Shown one piece after another: positions 1 to 6,207 of a stretch of DNA of 11,747 nt (the first letter of the stretch is position 1; every line of letters begins with the position of its first letter). The DNA lies in assembly GCA_035515475.1 (NCBI GenBank), contig DATJBF010000059.1, positions 1-11,747 of the forward strand, in the 5' to 3' direction. The notes beneath the pieces are model-generated. The model made no database searches. It saw only the letters and a list, made by a program, of their open reading frames with translations, and was not told where the DNA came from. Both the position numbers and the translations under genes were made by a program. The DNA is from DATJBF01 sp035515475 (GTDB taxonomy: Bacteria; Verrucomicrobiota; Verrucomicrobiia; Palsa-1439).

Positions 1-2
1 TG

Positions 3-191
3 CCCGATCTGCCGCAACGTTACAGAGAATTGCCGAAAGATAAACTCGTCGTCCTTCACTGCAAGGTGGGGCACCGTTCGATGCGCGCCCTGAAATTCCT
101 CCGCCAACAGGGCTATGGAAAACTCAAGAATGTTGCTGGCGGCATTAACGCCTGGGCCGAGCGCATCGACCCCAACGTGCCGCAGTATTAG
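3..191 (+). CDS. Rhodanese-domain sulfurtransferase, C-terminal fragment
   Basis: The gene enters from outside the window and only its last 62 codons are present, ending at TAG 189-191. The visible part contains the rhodanese active-site loop HCKVGHRS, with the presumed persulfide cysteine at visible residue 20, followed by the typical RALKFLRQQGY helix and the VAGGINAW strand-turn that closes the fold. The ending, IDPNVPQY, is the kind found at the C-terminus of MoeB/ThiF-rhodanese fusion proteins, which adenylate and then sulfurate small carrier proteins in molybdopterin, thiamin or thiocarboxylate cysteine pathways. Rhodanese identity is seen directly. The fusion to an E1-like domain is inferred, because the upstream part is missing. 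A stand-alone rhodanese is the alternative. Confidence 0.85.
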   Translation, partial: PDLPQRYRELPKDKLVVLHCKVGHRSMRALKFLRQQGYGKLKNVAGGINAWAERIDPNVPQY

Positions 192-447
192 CCGAAACTG
201 TCAGATGTCGGCCATCGGCTTTCCACTATCAGGTCCCGCCATAAGAAACCATCTGGTTTGTAGCCGCACCCTTTGCAGATGCGAGCCGCGGCGTGCCGGC
301 CCCGAGCAGAGCCGAAGGGGGCCGCCAAGGATCGAAGCCCGTGCTTCGGCTACAGAGGAGGCTGGCCGCACCCCCCGCCGCTCCGTCAAAACGGTGGCAG
401 TGTCAAGATGCCCTACACGCGGGGCAGACGCGAAACCGCGAAACCTC

Positions 448-476
448 TTGTGATTTAGCCCTCATTCCAGTACAGT
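448..476 (+). promoter_or_regulatory. Candidate sigma-70-type promoter for metK-ahcY
   Basis: TTGTGA (448-453) and TACAGT (471-476) are separated by exactly 17 bases, and each matches 4 of 6 consensus bases. Transcription would start near 483, giving a leader of only about 30 bases before metK. That would leave no room for a riboswitch in the leader. The call rests on consensus matching alone. Confidence 0.3.
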
Positions 477-504
477 CCCCCCTCGAATTCCCAAGGCGAA
501 AATC

Positions 505-510
505 AAGGAG
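505..510 (+). promoter_or_regulatory. Shine-Dalgarno site of metK
   Basis: AAGGAG lies 3 bases before the ATG at 514. The spacing is short but the site is the only one in reach, and it fixes the metK start. The same 3-base spacing recurs in the GGAGG-ATG arrangement at 4177-4187. Confidence 0.6.
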
Positions 511-513
511 TTT

Positions 514-1695
514 ATGGAAAAGAAACACTATTTATTTTCGTCGGAATCGGTAACCGAAGGCCATCCCGACAAGGTGTGCGACACAATTTCCGATGCGGTG
601 TTGGATGCCTGCCTCACGCAGGATCCGAAAAGCCGGGTCGCTTGCGAGACGCTGGCCAAATCCAATCTCGTGGTCGTTGCGGGTGAGATCACGACGACTG
701 CCAAACTCGATTACTGCAAGATCGTGCGCGACGCAATCCGCGAGATTGGCTACACGAAAGATGTCAGCGCGGTTTTCAACGACGAGGATTGCCAGATCCT
801 CTGTGCCGTAGTCAAGCAAAGCCCTGATATTGCGCAGGGCGTTGACGAGAAAGCCGCGGAAGGCAAAGCCACCGCTGAGCAAGGCGCGGGCGATCAAGGA
901 TTGATGTTCGGCTTCGCCTGCACGGAGACGACGGAATTGATGCCCGCGCCGATCATGTATGCCCACAACCTGGGCAAGGCCCTCCGCGAAGCGCGTCGGA
1001 GCAAACGCATTCCGTGGTTGCGTCCCGACGGCAAGACGCAGGTTACCGTCGAGTACGACGGGTACAGACCGGTCCGGGTTCACACGGTCGTCATTTCGAA
1101 CCAGCACGCCGCTGATGTGAAGCACAAGGAGATTTCCGAAGTGCTTATCGAGGAGATCATCAAGAAAACCATTCCGAAGAACCTGCTCGACAAGAACACG
1201 CGTTACCTCATCAACCCGACGGGCCGGTTTGTTATCGGTGGTCCCGAGGGTGACAGCGGGCTGACGGGTCGCAAGATCATCGTGGATACCTACGGCGGCA
1301 TGGGCCGGCACGGGGGCGGAGCGTTCAGCGGCAAAGACCCGAGCAAAGTGGACCGCAGCGCGGCGTACATGGGCCGCTACGTCGCGAAAAACATCGTCGC
1401 CGCCGGGCTGGCCGAGCGGTGCGAAATCCAGTTCGCGTATGCCATCGGTTACCCCGAACCGGTCAGCGTCCTCGTGGAGACGTTTGGCACGGGCAAAATG
1501 CCGCACGAGAAAATCGAGAAGGCCGTGCTCGAGATCTTCAGCTTCAAGCCCGCCAATATCATCCGACAACTCAACTTGCTGCGTCCGATTTACGGCCGGA
1601 CGACGAATTACGGCCACTTCGGCAAGGTGGATGGCGATACGTTCACGTGGGAGCGCACCGACAAGGCGGACGCGCTCAAGAAGGCCATCAGGTAA
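514..1695 (+). CDS. metK: S-adenosylmethionine synthetase
   Basis: This enzyme makes S-adenosylmethionine from methionine and ATP in the cytoplasm, the methyl donor for most cellular methylation. The 393-residue product has the usual family length and all the landmark motifs: GHPDK near the N-terminus (residues 16-20), which contacts ATP and metal; the signature hexapeptide GAGDQG (124-129); and the glycine-rich phosphate-binding segment GGGAFSGKDPSKVDR (267-281). The ATG is fixed by AAGGAG just upstream and by alignment of the N-terminal motif. The gene is followed after 19 bases by ahcY on the same strand, so the two are probably cotranscribed, coupling SAM synthesis to removal of SAH. No frameshift or missing catalytic residue was noticed. 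Confidence 0.97.
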   Translation: MEKKHYLFSSESVTEGHPDKVCDTISDAVLDACLTQDPKSRVACETLAKSNLVVVAGEITTTAKLDYCKIVRDAIREIGYTKDVSAVFNDEDCQILCAVVKQSPDIAQGVDEKAAEGKATAEQGAGDQGLMFGFACTETTELMPAPIMYAHNLGKALREARRSKRIPWLRPDGKTQVTVEYDGYRPVRVHTVVISNQHAADVKHKEISEVLIEEIIKKTIPKNLLDKNTRYLINPTGRFVIGGPEGDSGLTGRKIIVDTYGGMGRHGGGAFSGKDPSKVDRSAAYMGRYVAKNIVAAGLAERCEIQFAYAIGYPEPVSVLVETFGTGKMPHEKIEKAVLEIFSFKPANIIRQLNLLRPIYGRTTNYGHFGKVDGDTFTWERTDKADALKKAIR

Positions 1696-1714
1696 TCAGA
1701 CCCGGGACGGAACC

Positions 1715-2983
1715 ATGGGAATCAAAATTCCACACGACGTTAAGGACATTTCATTAGCCGCGAGTGGGCGGCTGCGGATCGAGTGGGCTGACAATTACAT
1801 GCCTGTGTTGGCGCTGATTCGCGAGCGGTTCGCGAAGGAGAAGCCGCTCAAAGGCCAGACGCTGGCCGCCTGTCTACACATCACCACTGAGACGGCGAAT
1901 TTGCTGCGCACGCTGCAGGCAGGCGGCGCGAGGGTGTTCGCCTGCGCCTCAAATCCCCTGTCGACACAGGATGACGTGGCTGCGGCGCTGGTGAAAGATT
2001 TCGGGATTTCGACGTTCGCCATCAAGGGCGAGGACAACAAGACGTACTACAATCACATCCTTGCGGCGTTGGACGCGAAACCGACGCTGACGATGGATGA
2101 CGGTGCGGACACGGTCGGCGTGCTGCACACGAAACGCACCGATCTTATCAAGAACGTCATCGGCGGCACCGAAGAGACCACGACGGGGGTGATTCGCCTG
2201 CAAGCGATGGCCGCCGACGGTGCGCTGCGTTATCCGATCGTGGCCGTCAACGAGGCGAACACGAAGCACATGTTCGACAACCGGTACGGCACGGGCCAAA
2301 GCACCATCGACGGCGTGATCCGGGCCACGAACGTGTTGATCGCGGGCAGCAAGGTCGTGGTGTGCGGTTACGGCTGGTGCGGCCGCGGCGTCGCCACCCG
2401 CGCCCGCGGACTCGGCGCACACGTCATCGTCACCGAAATCGATCCGCTCAAGGCTTTGGAAGCGGTCATGGACGGCTTCGAGGTGTTGCCGCTGAAGAAA
2501 GCGGCCGCGACCGGCGACATCTTTATCACCGTCACCGGTGACAAGCACGTGCTCGACGAAGGACACTTCAAGGCGATGAAGAACCGCGCGATCGTCTGCA
2601 ACAGCGGCCATTTCAACGTCGAGATCAATATTCCGGCGTTGGAGAAGCTGTCAAAGCGCAAGCGCACGATCCGTCCGTTCGTTGAAGAGCACACGCTGCG
2701 GGACGGCCGCAAAATCTTCCTGCTTGGCGAGGGTCGTCTCATCAACCTCGCCAGTGCCGAAGGCCATCCGGCCGTGGTCATGGATATGAGCTTCGCCAAT
2801 CAGGCGCTCTGCGCCCAGTACATGGTCAAGAACCACGCGAAACTGCAGAAGAAAGTTTACCCCGTGCCGCCTGACATCGACGCCAAGATCGCCGCCCTCA
2901 AGCTCAAGGCGATGGGTGTGGAGATCGACGTGCTGACCGCCGACCAGAAGAAATACCTGTCGAGTTGGGAAGAAGGCACGTAG
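1715..2983 (+). CDS. ahcY: Adenosylhomocysteinase (S-adenosyl-L-homocysteine hydrolase)
   Basis: It hydrolyses S-adenosylhomocysteine, the inhibitory product of SAM-dependent methylation, to homocysteine and adenosine, using bound NAD. The 422-residue protein shows the family signature SNPLSTQDDVAAAL (79-92), the catalytic set H55, D129, E154, K184 and D188-N189, and the NAD-binding Rossmann loop GYGWCGRG (218-225). It belongs to the shorter archaeal/cyanobacterial/Thermotoga-like form: the sequence around DNKTYYNH (108-115) lacks the insertion of the eukaryotic/proteobacterial form, and the C-terminus stops at SWEEGT without the terminal Lys/Tyr tail that reaches a neighbouring subunit's NAD site. 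The ATG at 1715 begins the conserved N-terminus; only a weak purine run (GGGACGG) precedes it. It lies directly behind metK, so is probably in the same operon. Confidence 0.96.
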   Translation: MGIKIPHDVKDISLAASGRLRIEWADNYMPVLALIRERFAKEKPLKGQTLAACLHITTETANLLRTLQAGGARVFACASNPLSTQDDVAAALVKDFGISTFAIKGEDNKTYYNHILAALDAKPTLTMDDGADTVGVLHTKRTDLIKNVIGGTEETTTGVIRLQAMAADGALRYPIVAVNEANTKHMFDNRYGTGQSTIDGVIRATNVLIAGSKVVVCGYGWCGRGVATRARGLGAHVIVTEIDPLKALEAVMDGFEVLPLKKAAATGDIFITVTGDKHVLDEGHFKAMKNRAIVCNSGHFNVEINIPALEKLSKRKRTIRPFVEEHTLRDGRKIFLLGEGRLINLASAEGHPAVVMDMSFANQALCAQYMVKNHAKLQKKVYPVPPDIDAKIAALKLKAMGVEIDVLTADQKKYLSSWEEGT

Positions 2984-2990
2984 CGGCGGA

Positions 2991-3020
2991 ATGGTTCATA
3001 GAACGTGGTTCATGAACCAT
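2991..3020. repeat. Inverted repeat between ahcY and the glutaredoxin-like gene
   Basis: ATGGTTCAT (2991-2999) and ATGAACCAT (3012-3020) are perfect 9-base inverted copies with a 12-base loop. The loop side also carries a second TGGTTCAT (3006-3013), which makes TGGTTCATGAACCA (3006-3019) a perfect 14-base palindrome. Two alternative pairings are therefore possible. No T-run follows, so it is not an obvious terminator. A processing site, an operator-like palindrome or chance are all open. Confidence 0.45.
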
Positions 3021-3025
3021 CCACG

Positions 3026-3262
3026 ATGAATCATGTCGTAACCATTTATTCCCGGCCCGGTTGCCATCTCTGCGAGCGAGCGAAGGATTGTTTGCGCCGC
3101 GTACAGGCGCGCGTTCAATTCTCGTTGGAGGACGTGGATATCTCCCAAGACCCTGAACTCCTCGCGCGTTACGGCAACGACATTCCGGTCATCCTGCTTG
3201 ACGGATGTGAGATCGCCCGCCATTTTGTACGGGAACGTAAGTTGGTGGAATTGTTGGCGTAG
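3026..3262 (+). CDS. Glutaredoxin-like (thioredoxin-fold) small protein
   Basis: The 78-residue product has a compact thioredoxin-like fold: strand VVTIYS, a redox motif CHLC (residues 13-16) following PG, an EDVDIS strand, and the DIPVILLDG segment with the expected cis-proline (P54). It matches the short glutaredoxin-like family (DUF836 type), thought to handle thiol-disulfide exchange or electron transfer in the cytoplasm; the substrate cannot be told from sequence. I chose ATG 3026 because it begins just before the first beta strand. An in-frame GTG at 3005 would add seven residues. Neither start has a good ribosome site. A 12-codon open frame starting at ATG 2991 ends in a TGA (3027-3029) overlapping this ATG, so translational coupling is possible. 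Confidence 0.8.
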   Translation: MNHVVTIYSRPGCHLCERAKDCLRRVQARVQFSLEDVDISQDPELLARYGNDIPVILLDGCEIARHFVRERKLVELLA

Positions 3263-3293
3263 TCCATCCAAACAAATCGGAGGAATGTCGCAC

Positions 3294-3518
3294 ATGAACA
3301 TCAGACTAGTGGCCCTCTTCGCTCTCGTGGCCGGATTGATTGCGGGGAGCCTGTTCGTTGCCCGGGCGCAAAGTGAAAGCAAATCTGCCGTCCTCGATCC
3401 GCGGATCGACAAGCTCATCGAACAGAATGAGAAGATCCTTAAGAATCAGGACGACATCCTGAAACAACTGGCCGACCTGAAAGAGGGCGTGCTGCAATTG
3501 CGTCGCCGCTCAAGCTGA
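3294..3518 (+). CDS. Small exported or membrane-anchored coiled-coil protein, function unknown
   Basis: The 74-residue product has an N-terminal hydrophobic stretch (residues 5-22), followed by ARAQ, which looks like a signal-peptidase site. The rest is a charged, heptad-like helix, with LDPRIDKLIEQNEKILKNQD starting near residue 34 and a leucine-rich continuation, ending in a basic tail. It is probably a short periplasmic or anchored coiled coil. I do not recognise a named family. GGAGG at 3279-3283 lies 10 bases before ATG 3294. An in-frame ATG at 3285 is also present but is only one base from the ribosome site, so 3294 is preferred. The gene is 31 bases behind the glutaredoxin-like gene, and its 3' end overlaps the 3' end of pyrF on the other strand by 9 bases. 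Confidence 0.7.
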   Translation: MNIRLVALFALVAGLIAGSLFVARAQSESKSAVLDPRIDKLIEQNEKILKNQDDILKQLADLKEGVLQLRRRSS

Positions 3519-4175
3519 TCCACCTGCGGCAGTTATTTCTTCAATGACGCGCCGGGCAGCTCGGACGGGGTCCGTCGCGGCGACAATCGGCCGTCCAAGG
3601 ACGATATAATCCGCCCCGGCAGCGACCGCTTCCGCAGGAGTCATCACTCGTTCTTGGTCTTCCGCCGCCGCCCATGCCGGACGGATTCCCGGCGTGACGA
3701 TGAGAAAACTTGCGCCCAGCGTGTCCCGGATCAGTCGGGCCTCACGCGGAGAGGCGACCACGCCCTCAAGACCGCAGTCCTTCGCCCGTTCCGCCAACCG
3801 CCGCACGTCGTCCCGCACCTCGCCGGCGACACTGGTCAGCACCGTAACACCAAGAAGCAGCGGACGATTGGGAACGGCCGCAGCCGCTCGGAGCATTTCT
3901 GTGCCGCCGCTCACGTGCACGGTAAGCATGCGCACGTGCAGAGCGGCGGCCGATTCGACCGCCCTCGCGACCGTGCTCGGGATGTCGTGAAACTTCAGGT
4001 CGAGAAAGCATTGCTTCCCGTGATCACGCAGGAATTGAACGATCGGTGGACCAACGCGTGTGAACAGTTGGCTGCCGACTTTGAAGATGTCCACCATGTC
4101 GCGCATCGTGCGAATCAGGGCGGTCGCGTCCTGATAATCCGCGACGTCCAGTGCCACGATAAGCTTTGATTTCAT
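3510..4175 (-). CDS. pyrF: Orotidine 5'-phosphate decarboxylase
   Basis: This enzyme decarboxylates OMP to UMP, the last step of de novo pyrimidine synthesis. The 221-residue protein has the short bacterial length and the complete catalytic set: D10 in IVALDVAD, K32 in IFKVGSQL, and the D-x-K-x-x-D signature DLKFHD (D59, K61, D64). The C-terminal phosphate-binding elements VTPGIRP and LGRPI are also present. Reading further upstream would add 12 residues with no family match, so the start is ATG at 4175 (minus strand). It has no Shine-Dalgarno site. It is the only minus-strand gene in the window, convergent with the small coiled-coil gene (9-base overlap) and divergent from ispE, with 26 bases between start codons. 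Confidence 0.95.
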   Translation of the reverse strand: MKSKLIVALDVADYQDATALIRTMRDMVDIFKVGSQLFTRVGPPIVQFLRDHGKQCFLDLKFHDIPSTVARAVESAAALHVRMLTVHVSGGTEMLRAAAAVPNRPLLLGVTVLTSVAGEVRDDVRRLAERAKDCGLEGVVASPREARLIRDTLGASFLIVTPGIRPAWAAAEDQERVMTPAEAVAAGADYIVLGRPIVAATDPVRAARRVIEEITAAGGSA

Positions 4176-4184
4176 TGGAGGCGC

Positions 4185-4213
4185 ATGGTAGGGAAAACTT
4201 CGTGACCACACAA
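4185..4213 (-). promoter_or_regulatory. Candidate promoter for pyrF, possibly giving a leaderless transcript
   Basis: Read on the minus strand, TTGTGT (4213-4208) and TACCAT (4190-4185) are 17 bases apart. The -10 matches 4 of 6 and the -35 only 3 of 6. The predicted transcription start falls at or next to the pyrF ATG, which would explain why that ATG lacks a ribosome-binding site. The promoter would overlap the start of ispE. Confidence 0.25.
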
Positions 4214-5149
4214 GCGCAACCGCGGCGTCCGGCCGCGCCGTTGGAAGTTTTCTCGCCGGCCAAGATCAACTTGTACTTGCGGATTCTGGGAAAGCGGCCC
4301 GACGGCTACCACGAACTGGAAAGTGTGATGCTGCCGCTCGCGTTCGGAGACGAGATTACGTTGCAGTTGCGCGGGACCAACCTGACGCTGGAGTGCGACA
4401 ACCCGAATCTCCCGACGGACGATTCAAACCTGGCATTGAGCGCCGCAAAGGCGTTGGCCCAGGCGTTTGCGGTGAAGAAGGGGGCGAGAATCGTGCTGCA
4501 GAAACGCACGCCGTTGGCCGCCGGTCTGGGCGGCGGCAGCAGTAATGCGGCATCGGTATTGATGGGGTTGAACCGGCTCTGGAACCTGGACGCACCCCGC
4601 GCAAGGTTGGACGAGATCGCCGCCCGGCTCGGTTCCGACATCAATTTCTTCATGATTGGTGGCGCCGCACTCTGTCGGAGCCGGGGCGAGATAACCGAGC
4701 CGATCGCGTGCAAATTCAGCGGCGCGATCCTGTTGGCAAATCCCGGCTTCGGTATTCCGACAAAGTGGGCCTATGAGAACTGGGCCAAGGCGAGCACCGA
4801 GGCACGGTTGACAGTCAAACCGCCAGAAGTTAGTCTGCTGCTGCGCGCCCTGGCAGAGGACGATCTGGCCGGCGTCTCGCACGGCATGTTCAACTCGCTG
4901 GAAGCTCCGTCGATCCGGAAATTCCCCGTGTTGGAGTTGATCAAGAACGCACTGCGCGAGGGCGGCGCAGCGGGGGCGATGATGAGTGGCAGCGGCGCTA
5001 CGGTGTTTGGGTTGTTCGCGAGCGCAGAGGTTGCGGAGCAATCAGCGCGGCAGATTCGTGGACAATTCGGGCCAGGTGTTTGGACACAGGTGACGCAGTT
5101 TGCCAAGTTGCGACCCCGGCCCAGCGCAACGCGCGGGACTGCCCGGTAG
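4202..5149 (+). CDS. ispE: 4-diphosphocytidyl-2-C-methyl-D-erythritol kinase
   Basis: It phosphorylates CDP-methylerythritol in the non-mevalonate (MEP) route to isoprenoids. The protein is a GHMP kinase with the N-terminal SPAKINLYL motif (residues 18-26), the ATP-binding loop PLAAGLGGGSSNAA (104-117), the catalytic aspartate in GSDINFF (D146) and the C-terminal MMSGSGATVFG loop (260-270). The start is uncertain: GTG 4202 gives 315 residues, slightly long for the family. In-frame TTG codons at 4166 and 4175 would extend it into the pyrF start. A GGAGG (4177-4181) sits before a six-codon frame (ATG 4185) whose TGA overlaps the GTG, hinting at coupled translation. The 3' end, including the TAG, lies inside tRNA-Gln. 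Adjacency of ispE and tRNA-Gln is also known in many proteobacteria. Confidence 0.93.
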   Translation: MTTQAQPRRPAAPLEVFSPAKINLYLRILGKRPDGYHELESVMLPLAFGDEITLQLRGTNLTLECDNPNLPTDDSNLALSAAKALAQAFAVKKGARIVLQKRTPLAAGLGGGSSNAASVLMGLNRLWNLDAPRARLDEIAARLGSDINFFMIGGAALCRSRGEITEPIACKFSGAILLANPGFGIPTKWAYENWAKASTEARLTVKPPEVSLLLRALAEDDLAGVSHGMFNSLEAPSIRKFPVLELIKNALREGGAAGAMMSGSGATVFGLFASAEVAEQSARQIRGQFGPGVWTQVTQFAKLRPRPSATRGTAR

Positions 5150-5214
5150 TGTAATTGGTAACACAGCGGCCTTTGGAGCCGTATTTCCTGGTTCGAGTCC
5201 AGGCCGGGCAGCCA
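5140..5214 (+). tRNA. tRNA-Gln (anticodon UUG), CCA encoded
   Basis: The full cloverleaf can be read. Acceptor TGCCCGG (5140-5146) pairs with CCGGGCA (5204-5210). The D stem is GTGT/ACAC. The anticodon stem GCGGC/GCCGT flanks loop CTTTGGA, with TTG at 5173-5175. The T stem CCTGG/CCAGG carries loop TTCGAGT. A discriminator G (5211) and templated CCA (5212-5214) follow. The weak U1-A72 pair is typical of glutamine tRNAs. The first 10 bases overlap the 3' end of ispE on the same strand, and the ispE TAG supplies tRNA positions 8-10. A T-run follows the CCA, but there is no separate terminator hairpin. Confidence 0.96.
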
Positions 5215-5239
5215 ACTTTTCCACCTCGGCTTCCAATGG

Positions 5240-5287
5240 CATATGGTGTGCTTTATCAAGATTGTGAGCTTGGAGCGCAACCATATG
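5240..5287 (+). promoter_or_regulatory. Possible start-codon-sequestering hairpin
   Basis: CATATGGT (5240-5247) is the perfect reverse complement of ACCATATG (5280-5287). After a one-base bulge (G5248), TGC (5249-5251) pairs with GCA (5277-5279). The 11-bp stem locks up the ATG at 5285-5287 and leaves the GGAG ribosome site (5272-5275) in a 25-base loop. Folding in the cell is inferred, not shown. Confidence 0.35.
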
Positions 5288-6199
5288 GCCAGCATCTCGG
5301 AAGACGAAATCCAGCAGTTGCTTCGAACGATCGAAATGTTCGAAGCCATTACGGAATCCCAGCCCGAAGACTACCAGTCGTGGGAGATCCTCAAGGAGGC
5401 GTACAACAAGCTTGGCCGGCGCGAGGATAGCCTGCGTGCGTCGAAGAAGCTGGCGCAAGCCCACATTACACTGGGCCAAATCTCCCAAGCCATTCTGGAG
5501 TACGAAGGCATTCTACAGGAACACCCGGCCGAGCCCGAGGTCGTCGCGGTCCTCGCGGAACTCGAGTCGAAAACTTCGCAGCTTTCTGCCGTCCGTCAAC
5601 CCTCTGGGGCGCCGTCGTTGCGTGAGGACTCCAAGCCAACATCACCTGCTCCGACGCTGGCCGCCGGGGCCGCGGCGCCCCTTCCTTCTTCTTCGTCGGA
5701 ACTCAAACCCGAGGACGGCAATCAGGCGCTGGCTGAGTTGTTGATTGCCGAAAAGCTGATTACGCCGCAAGCCGTCGAGCCGTTGCTGAAACGGCTGGCG
5801 GCGAGCCGTTCGGCCAACGGTGAAAACACCCAACCACTCACGCTCGTACAGTTGCTCGTTGACGACCAAATCGCCACACTCGATGACATCATATCCGTGT
5901 TGGTCGACCGCAGTGGGCTACCGTACCTCCCTTTGTCAGTCTACGACGTGGATCGCGACGCGGCGTGCTTGCTTCCGCGTGAGTTCTGCTTCGCCAACAG
6001 TGTCGTGCCGTTCGACGTGATCAGTCGCTCGGCGCTCCTTGCCATAACCAATCCGTTGGATGCGCCCACTCGCAGTCAGGCGGAAGGCATGCTTCCGTAC
6101 AACGTCTTTTGGTACGTCGCCGCGCCCCTCGATATTTACGCGGCCTTGCGGCGCGCTCACGGCCTCGACTCCAACAAACCGCAAGGTGTTCGTCTCTAA
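5285..6199 (+). CDS. TPR protein with C-terminal GspE/MshE N-terminal-like domain, no ATPase
   Basis: The 304-residue protein has two parts. Residues about 8-95 are helical with TPR-like repeats (SWEILKEAYNKLGRREDSL and AHITLGQISQAILEYEGIL). A Ser/Pro/Ala-rich linker spans about 100-145. Residues 145-293 resemble the domain found at the N-terminus of GspE, PilB and MshE ATPases, with paired ALAELLIAEKLIT / LVQLLVDDQIAT helices, LLPREF, and ITNPLDAPTRSQAE. No Walker motif is present. The RLG residues of c-di-GMP-binding MshEN motifs are missing, so nucleotide binding is doubtful. GGAG at 5272-5275 supports ATG 5285. It ends 8 bases before the PilB-type ATPase gene, so an adapter or regulator of that ATPase is the likely role (inference). 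Confidence 0.75.
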   Translation: MASISEDEIQQLLRTIEMFEAITESQPEDYQSWEILKEAYNKLGRREDSLRASKKLAQAHITLGQISQAILEYEGILQEHPAEPEVVAVLAELESKTSQLSAVRQPSGAPSLREDSKPTSPAPTLAAGAAAPLPSSSSELKPEDGNQALAELLIAEKLITPQAVEPLLKRLAASRSANGENTQPLTLVQLLVDDQIATLDDIISVLVDRSGLPYLPLSVYDVDRDAACLLPREFCFANSVVPFDVISRSALLAITNPLDAPTRSQAEGMLPYNVFWYVAAPLDIYAALRRAHGLDSNKPQGVRL

Positions 6200-6207
6200 G
6201 GCAAGTC

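Larger units (their letters stand above)
192..513. other. Non-coding, hairpin-rich intergenic region upstream of metK
   Basis: I see no credible gene in these 322 bases; the small open frames are unlike any protein and have no ribosome site. Several inverted repeats stand out. AAACC/GGTTT (246-250 with 255-259) could be a weak terminator for the rhodanese gene. TGTAGCCG/CGGCTACA (259-266 with 347-354) encloses CGGCCCC/GGGGCCG (297-303 with 318-324) and a perfect 6-bp hairpin CGAAGC-CCGT-GCTTCG (333-348). Another small hairpin, CCGT-CAAA-ACGG, lies at 383-394. This density of GC hairpins resembles a dispersed intergenic repeat, which I cannot test from one copy. No SAM- or SAH-riboswitch consensus was recognised. 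Confidence 0.5.

Noticed and set aside
192..513. SAM or SAH riboswitch upstream of metK-ahcY
   Set aside because: The gene pair is a classic target, but I found no recognisable core of the known SAM or SAH classes, and the likely promoter leaves only about a 30-base leader. A covariance-model search would settle it.
115..553. Open frames of 61-112 codons in the region before metK
   Set aside because: Arg/Pro-rich composition, overlapping frames and no ribosome sites; they look like by-products of GC-rich sequence. One also runs over the rhodanese gene end.
532..1617. 361-codon minus-strand open frame opposite metK
   Set aside because: It is the antisense shadow of a well-recognised metK gene and matches no family I know; long antisense frames are expected at this GC content.
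1949..2611. 220-codon minus-strand open frame opposite ahcY
   Set aside because: Antisense shadow of ahcY, with the His/Arg/Asp-rich composition typical of such frames.
5140..5214. Attachment site for an integrated element at tRNA-Gln
   Set aside because: tRNA 3' ends are common integration sites, but there is no integrase gene and no second copy of the tRNA end in the window.
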